Notes: a model not told the origin generated them from the sequence alone. A DNA stretch of 62,442 bases from JANQKX01 sp039028695 (GCA_039028695.1 JBCCHN010000014.1:1-62442); one strand, 5' to 3'; counted from the first letter of the stretch, positions 8,556 to 17,111 are shown. Translations and numbers: made by a program.

Positions 8556-8561
8556 AGACTG

Positions 8562-8753
8562 ATGGCGACGAAGAAAAAGACTTTGACGGTCACTCAGATC
8601 GCCAGCCCGATCGGGCGCACGAAAGATCAACGCGCCACCCTGATCGGTCTGGGTTTGAACAAGATCAACCGAAGCCGGGAACTGGAGGATACACCCTCGG
8701 TTCGCGGCATGGTGAATAAAGTGGCCCATTTGGTCCGGGTCGAGGGCGAGTAG
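8562..8753 (+). CDS. rpmD: 50S ribosomal protein L30
   Basis: L30 is a small protein of the 50S subunit. The 63-residue product has the typical VTQIASPIGRTKDQRATLIGLGL motif and ends MVNKVAHLVRVEGE. The TAG stop lies inside a 27-base tandem duplication, described separately. Unlike its neighbours it is followed by a gap of 106 bases before the next gene. Confidence 0.96.
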   Translation: MATKKKTLTVTQIASPIGRTKDQRATLIGLGLNKINRSRELEDTPSVRGMVNKVAHLVRVEGE

Positions 8754-8792
8754 CCCCAAGTTGGGGCCGGGGGCGAATAACCCCAATTGGGG
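8744..8792 (+). repeat. In-frame tandem duplication of the rpmD stop region, each copy with a small hairpin
   Basis: The stretch GGGCGAGTAGCCCCAAGTTG (8744-8763, running on to GGGG at 8766) is repeated 27 bases later as GGGCGAATAACCCCAATTGG (8771-8790, then GG). Each copy holds the stop codon (TAG, then TAA in the same frame) followed by a CCCCA...TGGGG inverted repeat; the second, CCCCAATTGGGG, is a perfect 12-base palindrome. The copies lie in the rpmD-rplO gap and could form two consecutive hairpins in the mRNA. No T-run follows, so they do not look like classical terminators. Confidence 0.8.
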
Positions 8793-8859
8793 TCTCGAGA
8801 TTTTAAACGGGCGGCCGTTGAGTGATAAACTTGAGGTCGGCTCAACAAGGATTAGGGTT

Positions 8860-9357
8860 ATGAAGCTCAATCAGCTTTCCGATAACAATGGGGCGCGGCG
8901 GGACCGCAAGCGCGTGGGCCGGGGTATCGGATCCGGCACCGGCAAGACCGCCGGCGCGGGCATGAAAGGCCAGAAATCCCGCAGTGGCGTGGCCATCAAG
9001 GGTTTCGAGGGCGGACAGATGCCCTTGCATCGCCGCCTGCCCAAGCGGGGTTTTACGAATATATTCGCAAAAACCTATAAGCCCATGAACATTGGCCGCC
9101 TCCAGTCCGCCATCGATGCGGGCAAGATCGACGCCAAAAAGCCCATTGACGCGGCAGCATTGGCATCCGCGGGCTTGATCAAAAATGCGCGCGATGGCGT
9201 GCGCTTGCTTGCAAAAGGAACTTTGAAGGCCAAAATAGAAGTGGTTGTGGCCGGCGCATCCAAGGCTGCTGTTGCGGCGGTGGAAGAGGCTGGCGGCACC
9301 GTCACGCTGCTGAAGGTGGTCAAGGCCGCACCGGCAGACGCCAATCCCGCCGACTAA
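8860..9357 (+). CDS. rplO: 50S ribosomal protein L15
   Basis: L15 is a late 50S assembly protein. I start it at the ATG at 8860 (MKLNQLSDNNGARR), the family's standard N-terminus, preceded by AAGGA; the frame is open further upstream but through the hairpin duplication behind rpmD. The glycine/arginine-rich N-terminal region (GRGIGSGTGKTAGAGMKGQ) and GFEGGQMPLHRRLPKRGF motif are diagnostic. The product has 165 residues. Confidence 0.96.
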   Translation: MKLNQLSDNNGARRDRKRVGRGIGSGTGKTAGAGMKGQKSRSGVAIKGFEGGQMPLHRRLPKRGFTNIFAKTYKPMNIGRLQSAIDAGKIDAKKPIDAAALASAGLIKNARDGVRLLAKGTLKAKIEVVVAGASKAAVAAVEEAGGTVTLLKVVKAAPADANPAD

Positions 9358-9385
9358 TGCGGCAGCCATAGGATAGGTTCAGCAG

Positions 9386-10729
9386 ATGGCCTCAGCAGCC
9401 GAACAACTTGCCGCTAATATTAACTTTGGTGCCTTGGCCAAGGCGACGGAGCTGAAAAAGCGCATTTGGTTCACCCTGGGGGCGCTGATTATATACCGTT
9501 TGGGCACCTATGTTCCCGTGCCCGGCATCGACCCGGCGATCATGCAGCAGCTTTTTGCCCAGCATTCGGGCGGCGTACTGGCCATGTTCGACCTCTTTTC
9601 CGGCGGCGCTTTGGGGCGGATGACCATCTTTGCCCTGAACATCATGCCCTATATCTCGGCCGCCATTATCATGCAGCTCTTGACGGCGGTTTCGCCTCAG
9701 CTGGAAGCGCTGAAAAAAGAGGGCGAGGCGGGCCGCAAAAAGATTAACCAGTACACTCGCTACGGCACGGTTTTGCTGGCCTCTTTCCAGGGCTACGGCA
9801 TCGCGGTCGGTCTTGAGGGCATGCAAGCCGCGGGGGCTTCGGCAGTCATCGATCCGGGCCTGTTTTTCCGCTTCACCACGGTCGTGACCCTGACCGGGGG
9901 TACCATCTTCCTCATGTGGTTGGGCGAGCAGATCACCCAGCGGGGCGTGGGCAACGGCATTTCCTTGATCATTTTTGCTGGCATTGTTGCGAACTTGCCC
10001 CTGGCGCTGGCGGAGATCTTTGAACTCAGCCGGACTGGGCAAATGTCGGCTCTGTTCTTGATCGTGTTGTTGGTAATGTCGGTTGGCGTCATCGCTTTCA
10101 TCGTGTTCATTGAGAGGGCCCAGCGGCGCATCGTGGTTCAGTACCCCAAACGCCAAGTGGGCAACAAGATGTTCGGCGGGGAGTCTTCTCACCTGCCCAT
10201 GAAGCTTAATCCGTCGGGCGTTATTCCGCCGATTTTTGCCTCCTCGTTGCTTTTGATGCCCCTGACAGTGGCAGGTTTTTCAACGACCGGTGGGCCCGAG
10301 TGGCTGACCTGGGTGACCGTGCTGTTGGGCCGCGGCCAGCCCCTCTATTTGGGGGTTTACGTGGGCTTGATCGTGTTCTTTGCGTTCTTTTACACCTCCA
10401 TCGTGTTCAATTCCCAGGATACGGCGGATAACCTGAAAAAGAACGGCGGGTTTATTCCTGGTATTCGGCCCGGTAAGAACACGGCGGACTATTTGAACCA
10501 TATTCTCATGCGGTTGACCGCGGTGGGCGCTCTTTATTTGTCCCTGGTGTGTTTGTTGCCCGAGATTCTTATTTCCCAATATGCGGTACCTTTCTATTTC
10601 GGCGGCACGTCGTTGCTGATCGTGGTCTCGGTGACGATGGACACGGTGGGACAAATTCACTCCCACCTTTTGGCGCACCAATATGAAGGCTTGATCAAGA
10701 AGTCGAAATTGAAGGGCCGGCGAGGATGA
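9386..10729 (+). CDS. secY: Preprotein translocase subunit SecY
   Basis: SecY is the channel of the Sec translocon and works with SecE and SecG. The 447-residue sequence shows about ten hydrophobic helices and hallmark segments: YVPVPGIDP after helix 1, the MFDLFSGGALGRMTIFALNIMPYISA plug region, and the cytoplasmic loop QRRIVVQYPKRQVGNK. It is coupled to adk by a 4-base overlap (ATGA). Confidence 0.98.
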   Translation: MASAAEQLAANINFGALAKATELKKRIWFTLGALIIYRLGTYVPVPGIDPAIMQQLFAQHSGGVLAMFDLFSGGALGRMTIFALNIMPYISAAIIMQLLTAVSPQLEALKKEGEAGRKKINQYTRYGTVLLASFQGYGIAVGLEGMQAAGASAVIDPGLFFRFTTVVTLTGGTIFLMWLGEQITQRGVGNGISLIIFAGIVANLPLALAEIFELSRTGQMSALFLIVLLVMSVGVIAFIVFIERAQRRIVVQYPKRQVGNKMFGGESSHLPMKLNPSGVIPPIFASSLLLMPLTVAGFSTTGGPEWLTWVTVLLGRGQPLYLGVYVGLIVFFAFFYTSIVFNSQDTADNLKKNGGFIPGIRPGKNTADYLNHILMRLTAVGALYLSLVCLLPEILISQYAVPFYFGGTSLLIVVSVTMDTVGQIHSHLLAHQYEGLIKKSKLKGRRG

Positions 10730-11367
10730 ACATCATCTTGCTGGGACCGCCGGGGGCGGGGAAAGGCACTCAGGCCAAGCGCTTGGAGCAGCAGCATTCT
10801 TTGGTTCAGCTTTCGACCGGCGACATGCTGCGCGCGGTGGTGGCATCGGGCAGCGATTTGGGTCGTCAAGCCAAGGAAATCATGGATCAAGGGCAACTTA
10901 TGCCTGACGCCCTCATGGTGAGCATGATTTCAGAACGTATTGACGAACCGGATTGCGCCAATGGGTTCATCTTGGACGGTTTTCCGCGGACCACCGGGCA
11001 GGCGGAAGCCTTGGATGCCATGTTGGCGGAAAAGGGCCTGGCCATGGACGCGGTTATAGAAATGCAGGTGGATGACGCGGCCCTTATAGAGCGCATCACC
11101 GGGCGCTATACCTGCGGCAACTGCGGGGCCGGCTACCATGATCGCTTTCAGGTGCCCAAAACATCGGGTGTTTGTGACAATTGTGGCGGCACCAACTTTA
11201 AGCGCCGCAGTGATGACAACGAGGAAACGGTCCGTTCCCGATTGACGGCCTACTACGCGCAAACGGCGCCTATTCTGCCCTACTATCGGGATAAGGGAAT
11301 TTTAAAATCGGTCGATGGCATGGCCGATATTGACGAGGTGACGAAGCAGATTGAGGACCTCCTCTGA
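10726..11367 (+). CDS. adk: Adenylate kinase, zinc-LID form
   Basis: Catalyses ATP + AMP to 2 ADP in the cytoplasm. The P-loop GPPGAGKGT is at residues 8-16, and DGFPRT lies near 84-89. The LID domain holds four cysteines (C130, C133, C150, C153), the pattern of the structural-zinc long form. The 213-residue length is typical. The secY-adk order directly before rpsM, without map or infA, is common in alphaproteobacteria. Confidence 0.98.
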   Translation: MNIILLGPPGAGKGTQAKRLEQQHSLVQLSTGDMLRAVVASGSDLGRQAKEIMDQGQLMPDALMVSMISERIDEPDCANGFILDGFPRTTGQAEALDAMLAEKGLAMDAVIEMQVDDAALIERITGRYTCGNCGAGYHDRFQVPKTSGVCDNCGGTNFKRRSDDNEETVRSRLTAYYAQTAPILPYYRDKGILKSVDGMADIDEVTKQIEDLL

Positions 11368-11442
11368 GACAGTCTTTTAGCTAGGGGTGTGTCGGTCGAA
11401 TTGATACCCCTTGAAAAGATGCTTCCGGGGACGGAAAGACAG

Positions 11443-11470
11443 TTGACGCAGGAGCGCGGACCCCTATAAT
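11443..11470 (+). promoter_or_regulatory. Sigma-70 promoter of the rpsM-rpsK-rpoA-rplQ operon
   Basis: A TTGACG box (11443-11448) and a perfect TATAAT (11465-11470) are 16 bases apart. The discriminator after the -10 box is GC-rich (CCCGCG), a feature of stringently controlled ribosomal promoters. The predicted start site is near 11477, about 118 bases before rpsM. It is the best-matching promoter seen in the ribosomal region and lies between adk and rpsM, where the spc and alpha blocks meet. Confidence 0.75.
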
Positions 11471-11478
11471 CCCGCGAC

Positions 11479-11507
11479 TCCGGCGCTGATGCTGCCGGAC
11501 TTTTTTT
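11479..11507 (+). terminator. Hairpin with T7 tract between adk and rpsM
   Basis: The arms TCCGGC (11479-11484) and GCCGGA (11494-11499) enclose a 9-base loop; seven T residues follow after a single C (11501-11507). As an intrinsic terminator it would end the spc-adk transcript. It lies only a few bases after the predicted start of the rpsM promoter, so transcripts from that promoter would also carry it at their 5' end; a role in attenuation is possible but unproven. Confidence 0.6.
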
Positions 11508-11594
11508 GCTTGTCCATGACATTAAAACCGACTGGGATTTAATCCTGGGTAACCGACCGGGCCTTGGTCCGGAGATCTTGAGGGAGTTAGCGGC

Positions 11595-11972
11595 GTGGCA
11601 CGTATTGCTGGCGTCAACATTCCGACCCAAAAAAGGGTCGAGATTGCTCTGACCTATATTCACGGTATTGGCCGTACCAAATCGACGGAAATTTGTCAGT
11701 CTGTCGGCATCCCGCGAGAGCGGCGTGTGAACGAGCTGACCGACGATGAGGTGGGCCGCATCCGCGAGGCCATCGACCGGGGTTATATGGTCGAGGGCGA
11801 TCTACGCCGGGAAGTGGCCATGAACATCAAGCGGCTTATGGATCTGGGATGTTACCGGGGCCTGCGCCATCGTAAAGGCCTGCCGGTTCGGGGTCAGCGG
11901 ACCAGCACCAATGCGCGTACCCGTAAAGGTCCAGCCCGTCCCATTCAGGGCAAGAAAAAAGTCACTCGCTAG
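11595..11972 (+). CDS. rpsM: 30S ribosomal protein S13
   Basis: S13 lies in the 30S head and forms an inter-subunit bridge. The start MARIAGVNIPTQKRVEIALTYI is preceded by a GAGGGAG-type site and is GTG-initiated. The C-terminal GLPVRGQRTSTNARTRKGP motif is diagnostic. Length is 125 residues. Confidence 0.98.
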   Translation: MARIAGVNIPTQKRVEIALTYIHGIGRTKSTEICQSVGIPRERRVNELTDDEVGRIREAIDRGYMVEGDLRREVAMNIKRLMDLGCYRGLRHRKGLPVRGQRTSTNARTRKGPARPIQGKKKVTR

Positions 11973-11993
11973 TTTAGAACGGAACTTCTCTCC

Positions 11994-12383
11994 ATGGCCA
12001 AACCTCAAGCTCGTCTGCGCCGTCGCGAAAAAAAGAACATCACGAACGGCATTGCCCATGTGAATGCAACCTTTAACAACACCATGATTACCATCACAGA
12101 TGTGCAGGGCAACACCATCTCCTGGTCGTCGGCTGGCGGTCAGGGTTTTAAGGGATCGCGTAAATCGACTCCCTACGCCGCGCAGATGGCCGGTGAGGAC
12201 GCGGGCCGCAAGGCTCAGGAGCACGGGGTGCGAACCCTGGAGGTGAATGTCAAAGGACCGGGTTCGGGCCGGGAATCGGCGCTGCGGGCCTTGCAAGCAA
12301 TTGGATTTACGATTACGGCCATTCGGGACGTTACCCCGATTCCCCATAATGGATGCCGGCCGCCGAAGCGGCGGCGCGTTTAA
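11994..12383 (+). CDS. rpsK: 30S ribosomal protein S11
   Basis: S11 forms part of the 30S platform. The 129-residue sequence shows the signatures GIAHVNATFNNTMITITD and GCRPPKRRRV at the C-terminus. It follows rpsM by 21 bases and ends immediately before a GC-rich hairpin. Confidence 0.98.
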   Translation: MAKPQARLRRREKKNITNGIAHVNATFNNTMITITDVQGNTISWSSAGGQGFKGSRKSTPYAAQMAGEDAGRKAQEHGVRTLEVNVKGPGSGRESALRALQAIGFTITAIRDVTPIPHNGCRPPKRRRV

Positions 12384-12384
12384 C

Positions 12385-12405
12385 GGGGTCCTTTTGCCGG
12401 ACCCT
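12385..12405 (+). other. Hairpin directly after the rpsK stop codon
   Basis: The arms GGGGTCC (12385-12391) and GGACCCT (12399-12405) pair over seven positions, one of them G-T, around a 7-base loop, starting one base after the rpsK TAA. No T-run follows, so it is unlikely to be a full terminator; it could stabilise mRNA ends or reduce read-through into rpoA. The rest of the 170-base gap before rpoA shows no clear promoter. Confidence 0.5.
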
Positions 12406-12553
12406 GTGAGGTGGCCCGGTATCATCGCTTCATCCAATGGTCGCTTTTCTGGTGACCGACTGGATTTTTAAAAAGCAGATCCGACCTTCGTGATAGCCCG
12501 GTCAGTGGAGTGGGCCCCGCGGAGGGATCTGATAGCAAAATGAGGGCGCAGTC

Positions 12554-13570
12554 GTGCTGCAGAAAAATTGGACCGAATTGATCAAACCCAACAAGTTGGA
12601 CATTCAAACCGGCGTTGACGCGACGCGGGTGGCCAAGGTTGTCGCCGAGCCTTTGGAGCGTGGCTTTGGCATGACCCTGGGCAATGCCCTGCGGCGGATC
12701 CTCCTGTCATCCCTGCAAGGGGCGGCGGTGACCTCCATCCAGGTGGACGGGGTGCTGCACGAGTTTTCCTCCATCCCCGGCGTGCGTGAGGATGTGACCG
12801 ACATTGTCCTCAACGTGAAACTGATCGCTCTGCGCATGGGCGGCGAAGGTCCCAAGCGTATGCGCTTGCGTGCCGAGGGCCCGGGCGAGGTCACGGCCGG
12901 TCAAATCGATACCGGTCATGATATCGAGATCATGAACCCGGATCTGGTGCTTTGCACACTCGACGATGGGGCCCGGGTGGACATGGAGCTGACCGTGGAC
13001 ACAGGCAAGGGCTATGTGCCGGCCACCCAAAACCGCCCGGAGGATGCTCCTATCGGACTGATCCCGGTGGACTCGATCTTCTCGCCGGTTCGCAAGGTCG
13101 CCTATAAGGTGGATAATACCCGTGTCGGTCAGGTGACAGACTATGACAAGCTGTCCATGGATCTGGAGACCAACGGGGCGGTGACGCCTGAGGACGCGGT
13201 GGCCCTGGCGGCCCGGATTCTGCAGGATCAACTCAATCTCTTCATCAACTTCGAAGAGCCCCAGTCGCGCCACGCCGATGACGCGCCCAGCGAGCCGCCC
13301 TTTAATCGCAATCTTTTGCGCAAGGTGGACGAACTGGAACTGTCGGTGCGCTCGGCCAACTGCCTGAAAAACGACAACATCGTTTATATCGGCGATTTGG
13401 TGCAAAAGTCCGAGGCCGAGATGCTGCGGACACCCAACTTCGGCCGGAAATCCTTGAACGAGATCAAGGAAGTGCTCTCTACAATGGGGCTGCATCTGGG
13501 TATGGAGATCCCCACCTGGCCGCCTGAGAATATTGAGGAGCTGGCCAAGCGTCTTGAGGAGCCTTTCTAA
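12554..13570 (+). CDS. rpoA: DNA-directed RNA polymerase subunit alpha
   Basis: Alpha dimerises to nucleate RNA polymerase assembly and contacts regulators and UP elements through its C-terminal domain. The N-terminal domain shows EPLERGFGMTLGNALRRILLSS near residues 34-55; the C-terminal domain (about 260-325) has the LxxLxLSVRSANCLKN helix and NFGRKSLNEIKEVL motif. Initiation is at GTG (12554), giving 338 residues, normal for the family. Confidence 0.98.
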   Translation: MLQKNWTELIKPNKLDIQTGVDATRVAKVVAEPLERGFGMTLGNALRRILLSSLQGAAVTSIQVDGVLHEFSSIPGVREDVTDIVLNVKLIALRMGGEGPKRMRLRAEGPGEVTAGQIDTGHDIEIMNPDLVLCTLDDGARVDMELTVDTGKGYVPATQNRPEDAPIGLIPVDSIFSPVRKVAYKVDNTRVGQVTDYDKLSMDLETNGAVTPEDAVALAARILQDQLNLFINFEEPQSRHADDAPSEPPFNRNLLRKVDELELSVRSANCLKNDNIVYIGDLVQKSEAEMLRTPNFGRKSLNEIKEVLSTMGLHLGMEIPTWPPENIEELAKRLEEPF

Positions 13571-13705
13571 GGCGCCATTGAGGTTTGGATTTGGGGCATG
13601 CAGCCCACCCCCGAGGTACCGTGGCCAATTTATGAGGCGGTATAAGGGCCTTGGGATGTGAAATCGGTTTCGTGCGCGAGACCAGGATGATGAGGAGGAA
13701 GACCC

Positions 13706-14128
13706 ATGCGTCACGGTTTCAGTGGTCGCCGTTTCAACCGCTCTGCGGCTCACCGCAAGGCGATGTTTGCTAATATGGCAGCGGCTTTGATCAAACATGA
13801 GCAGATTAAAACCACCCTGCCCAAGGCCAAGGACCTGCGCCGCGTGGTAGATCGCCTCATCACCTTAGGTAAGCGCGGCGACCTGCATGCCCGTCGGCAG
13901 GCCCTTTCGACCCTGCGGGATACGGGCTTGACCGAAAAGCTATTCGATAGTCTGGCCGAGCGCTACAAGTCCCGACCCGGGGGCTATACCCGTGTCTTGA
14001 AAGCCGGTTTTCGCTATGGAGACATGGCGCCCATGGCCATCATCGAGCTGGTAGACCGGGATCCGGACGCCAAAGGCCTTGATTCTGGTCCCACCCAAGA
14101 GATGGAGGACGACGAGGACGAAGAATAG
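13706..14128 (+). CDS. rplQ: 50S ribosomal protein L17
   Basis: L17 lies near the tunnel exit. It starts MRHGFSGRRFNRSAAHRKAMFANMA, a family signature. The 140-residue product ends in a short acidic tail (MEDDEDEE). The start is preceded by GAGGAGGAAG, a strong ribosome binding site. It closes the ribosomal superoperon, and a strong terminator follows. Confidence 0.97.
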   Translation: MRHGFSGRRFNRSAAHRKAMFANMAAALIKHEQIKTTLPKAKDLRRVVDRLITLGKRGDLHARRQALSTLRDTGLTEKLFDSLAERYKSRPGGYTRVLKAGFRYGDMAPMAIIELVDRDPDAKGLDSGPTQEMEDDEDEE

Positions 14129-14157
14129 TCCCGCGCGCCTGTGGTTGAGAGAAAGTG

Positions 14158-14193
14158 CTCCCTGGATCCCCTTTTTGCGGATCCGGGGAGTTT
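14158..14193 (+). terminator. Rho-independent terminator of the ribosomal operon
   Basis: The arms CTCCCTGGATCC (14158-14169) and GGATCCGGGGAG (14179-14190) form a 12-base stem with one G-T pair and a 9-base loop; TTTCATGTTT follows. It sits 30 bases after the rplQ stop, where the superoperon should end. Confidence 0.85.
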
Positions 14194-14233
14194 CATGTTT
14201 GGGGACCCAATCAATTGAATTAAAAAGAATATT

Positions 14234-14247
14234 CGAGAAATTTCTCG
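14234..14247. promoter_or_regulatory. Perfect 14-base palindrome upstream of the aldolase gene
   Basis: CGAGAAATTTCTCG is exactly self-complementary and lies in the AT-rich part of the 300-base gap between rplQ and fba, 184 bases before the fba start. Its size and perfect symmetry suit an operator for a dimeric repressor of sugar metabolism, but no regulator can be named. The remainder of the gap shows no convincing -35/-10 pair. Confidence 0.45.
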
Positions 14248-14430
14248 GATTTTGTAACTTTGAATCTGCGTGGCTGGCGTCATCTAGGGCTACAGCCCGA
14301 ACCATTACCAAAGATTAGCTTTTGAATCATAGGATTAGGCGCTAAAGCCTGGCGATCGAGATGTCACATCAGCGATCTATTGCTGGCGCTCGAGCATTCC
14401 CGCGTTCTATGAAGATCTGAGGTAAGAGAG

Positions 14431-15501
14431 ATGTCGAAATTGAAGCCCGGTGTTGTCTATGGCGAAAGTTACCAAAGCTTGGTGCAGAGCTGTAAGGAGG
14501 GTCACTACGCCTTACCGGCGGTGAATGTTGTGGGAACCAATTCGGTTAATGCGGTCTTGGAGGCGGCAGCTCGCAATAAGGCCGATGTGATCATTCAGTT
14601 GTCTAACGGCGGCGCTCAGTTTTTCGCGGGCCAAGGCATGTCGGATGGGGCGGCCGCCAAGGTTCTGGGGGCTGTATCGGCGGCCCAGCATGTTCATTTG
14701 TTGGCCGAGCATTACGGCGTCTGCGTGGTTCTACACACGGACCATGCCAACAAAAAGCTGATCCCCTGGGTCGAAGGTCTGATTGAGGCGGGCGGGGAAC
14801 ACTACAAATCACATGGAAGGCCGCTTTTCACCTCCCACATGCTCGACCTCTCGGAAGAGACCTTGGAGGACAATCTGGCGATTTGCGCCAAGGCGCTAAA
14901 GAATATGGTGCCCCTGGAAATGAGTCTGGAAATTGAACTGGGCGTGACCGGTGGCGAGGAGGATGGCGTAGGCTCGGACGAGGATGTGACGGATAACGCC
15001 AAGCTCTATACCCAGCCGGAAGATGTGCTGGCAGCCTATGACTTGCTAGCGCCCATTGGTCATTTCAGCGTGGCGGCATCCTTTGGCAACGTGCACGGTG
15101 TCTATAAGCCGGGTAACGTGCACCTGCGGCCCGAAATTCTGCGTGAGTCCCAAAGCTTGATCACCAGCGCGCGTGGTACGGTGGATAATCCCCTGGATTT
15201 GGTGTTCCACGGTGGCTCCGGATCGGAAAAGGACAAGATCCACGAGGCCATCGACTATGGTGTTTTCAAAATGAATATCGACACGGACACACAATTTGCT
15301 TTTGCTACGGCGATCGGCAGCTATAAGGACGAAAACTCGCGGGCCTTTGCCTATCAAATCGATCCGGATGACGGCACACCCTATAAAAAGCAGTACGATC
15401 CGCGCAAATGGCTGCGGGCTGGCGAGGTCTCCATGGCCAATCGATTGGACGAGGCTTTTGAAGATTTGCGAGCTGGCGGCAAATCCCTAGCGATCCACTA
15501 A
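14431..15501 (+). CDS. fba: Class II fructose-bisphosphate aldolase (E. coli FbaA type)
   Basis: Cleaves fructose 1,6-bisphosphate to dihydroxyacetone phosphate and glyceraldehyde 3-phosphate, or the reverse in gluconeogenesis. Zinc ligands H105 (in HTDH), E169, H222 (GNVHGVYKPGNV) and H260 (FHGGSGS) and catalytic D104 are present, by analogy with E. coli FbaA. The 356-residue length and the GGEEDGV loop place it in class IIA. It is monocistronic, with a GAGGTAAGAG-type binding site before the ATG. Confidence 0.95.
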   Translation: MSKLKPGVVYGESYQSLVQSCKEGHYALPAVNVVGTNSVNAVLEAAARNKADVIIQLSNGGAQFFAGQGMSDGAAAKVLGAVSAAQHVHLLAEHYGVCVVLHTDHANKKLIPWVEGLIEAGGEHYKSHGRPLFTSHMLDLSEETLEDNLAICAKALKNMVPLEMSLEIELGVTGGEEDGVGSDEDVTDNAKLYTQPEDVLAAYDLLAPIGHFSVAASFGNVHGVYKPGNVHLRPEILRESQSLITSARGTVDNPLDLVFHGGSGSEKDKIHEAIDYGVFKMNIDTDTQFAFATAIGSYKDENSRAFAYQIDPDDGTPYKKQYDPRKWLRAGEVSMANRLDEAFEDLRAGGKSLAIH

Positions 15502-15610
15502 ATGGGCTCTAGTCTCATTGGGCCAATGTATTGATCGGAGCTTGGAATTTATTAAAGTGACGGGGTGGTTGGAATTAGCTGTTAAGAGCGAAGAAGCGGA
15601 AAGGATTTTG

Positions 15611-17038
15611 ATGGGTCTTGGGCGGCGTTTTCGAGCTGTTGCGACGGCTTATGTGGGCATGGCCTTGCTAGCGGCCGGTGCTGCGGTGGCGCAAGAGCGC
15701 CAAGTGCCTCAATCTCAGGACCAGATGCTCTTGTCCTTCGCACCGGTGGTGCAATCCGCAGCACCAGCGGTGGTCAATATCTTTACCAAGCGCAAGGTCG
15801 CGCAGCGCAACGTCCTCTCTCCGCTATTTAACGATCCTTTCTTTAAGCGGTTTTTCGGCGATCAATTTGGCGGTCAGACCCGTGAGCGCTTGCAGTCGTC
15901 GTTGGGGTCCGGCGTGATTGTTTCTCCCGACGGAGTGATTGTTACCAATCACCATGTCATCAAGGGGTCGCACGAGATCACGGTGGTATTGCCGGACCGG
16001 CGGGAGTTCCCCGCTGAACTGGTCCTGTCGGATGAGCGTACGGATCTGGCGATTTTACGCATCGACCCCCGTGGGGAGGTCCTGCCGGTCATTGAGTTGC
16101 GGGATTCCAACGACATTGAGGTGGGGGATCTGGTCCTGGCCCTGGGGAACCCCTTCGGCGTGGGGCAGACGGTGACCAGCGGTATCGTTTCGGCGCTGGC
16201 CAGAACCCATGTGGGCATTGCGGACTTCAGCTTTTTTATTCAAACCGATGCGGCCATCAATCCGGGTAACTCCGGCGGGGCTCTGGTGACCATGGACGGC
16301 AAGCTGATCGGTATTAACACGGCAATTTTCTCAAGCGGCGGCGGTGGCTCCATCGGGATCGGCTTTGCCATTCCCTCCAACATGGTACGGACGGTGATCC
16401 AAGGTGCCGAGACGGGCCGCTTGGTGCGGGCCTGGACCGGTTTTGTAGGGCAAAATCTGACTGCTGAGCTGGCCGAGGGTCTTCGCCTCAGCCGCCCCGG
16501 TGGTGTCGTTGTGAACCGCATCTTCGACGGCGGTCCCGCGGACTTAGCGGGGTTGGAAACCGGCGATGTGATCCTTTCCGTGAATGGCCAGGACGTTTTT
16601 GATGCGGAGTCCCTGCAGTTTCGCGTGGCAACTCAGCCCATCGGCGGGGACGCGGAAATCGAGGTTAGCCGGGACGGGGAACGCTTGGCGCTGGCCATGC
16701 CCCTCACCGAGCCGCCAGAGGTCCCGGCGCGCAATGAGATCCTTTTGGAAGGCACGCACCCCCTGGCTGGCGCGGTGGTAGCGAGTTTATCGCCCGCTTT
16801 GGCGGAGGAGTTGGACCGCCCGGGTGCGTGGGATGGTGTGATTATCGTCCGGGTGCTGCGCGGCTCTCCCGCCCATCGGGTGCGTTTTCGTACCGGCGAC
16901 ATCCTGCTGGCCGTGGGCGACCAGGAGGTGTCCGAATCCACTGAATTGGACGCTCAGTTGCGCGACCAGACTGGCTCCGAGGCCTTGCAAGTGACCTTTA
17001 GTCGAGATGGGCAGCGGCGAAGTGTGACTTTTCAATAG
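15611..17038 (+). CDS. Periplasmic serine protease of the DegP/DegQ (Do) family
   Basis: A secreted protease/chaperone for misfolded envelope proteins. I start it at the ATG at 15611, which follows AAGGA and gives a signal peptide ending near AGAAVA-Q (residue 27). The trypsin-like domain carries the triad H115 (TNHHVI), D145 (TDLAIL) and S221 (GNSGG). Two PDZ domains follow, roughly residues 285-375 and 395-470. The 475-residue size fits DegP/DegQ. The frame is open upstream to 15518 but without a signal sequence at that end. Confidence 0.92.
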   Translation: MGLGRRFRAVATAYVGMALLAAGAAVAQERQVPQSQDQMLLSFAPVVQSAAPAVVNIFTKRKVAQRNVLSPLFNDPFFKRFFGDQFGGQTRERLQSSLGSGVIVSPDGVIVTNHHVIKGSHEITVVLPDRREFPAELVLSDERTDLAILRIDPRGEVLPVIELRDSNDIEVGDLVLALGNPFGVGQTVTSGIVSALARTHVGIADFSFFIQTDAAINPGNSGGALVTMDGKLIGINTAIFSSGGGGSIGIGFAIPSNMVRTVIQGAETGRLVRAWTGFVGQNLTAELAEGLRLSRPGGVVVNRIFDGGPADLAGLETGDVILSVNGQDVFDAESLQFRVATQPIGGDAEIEVSRDGERLALAMPLTEPPEVPARNEILLEGTHPLAGAVVASLSPALAEELDRPGAWDGVIIVRVLRGSPAHRVRFRTGDILLAVGDQEVSESTELDAQLRDQTGSEALQVTFSRDGQRRSVTFQ

Positions 17039-17111
17039 GGTGCCCGATAGGATACGCCGATCTATTGGATGTGGAAGATCCAACCAAACGGAGCAAGACT
17101 AGGGATCCCAA

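Noticed and set aside
12707..13798. 363-codon minus-strand frame opposite rpoA
   Set aside because: It mirrors rpoA codon structure and has no protein motifs.
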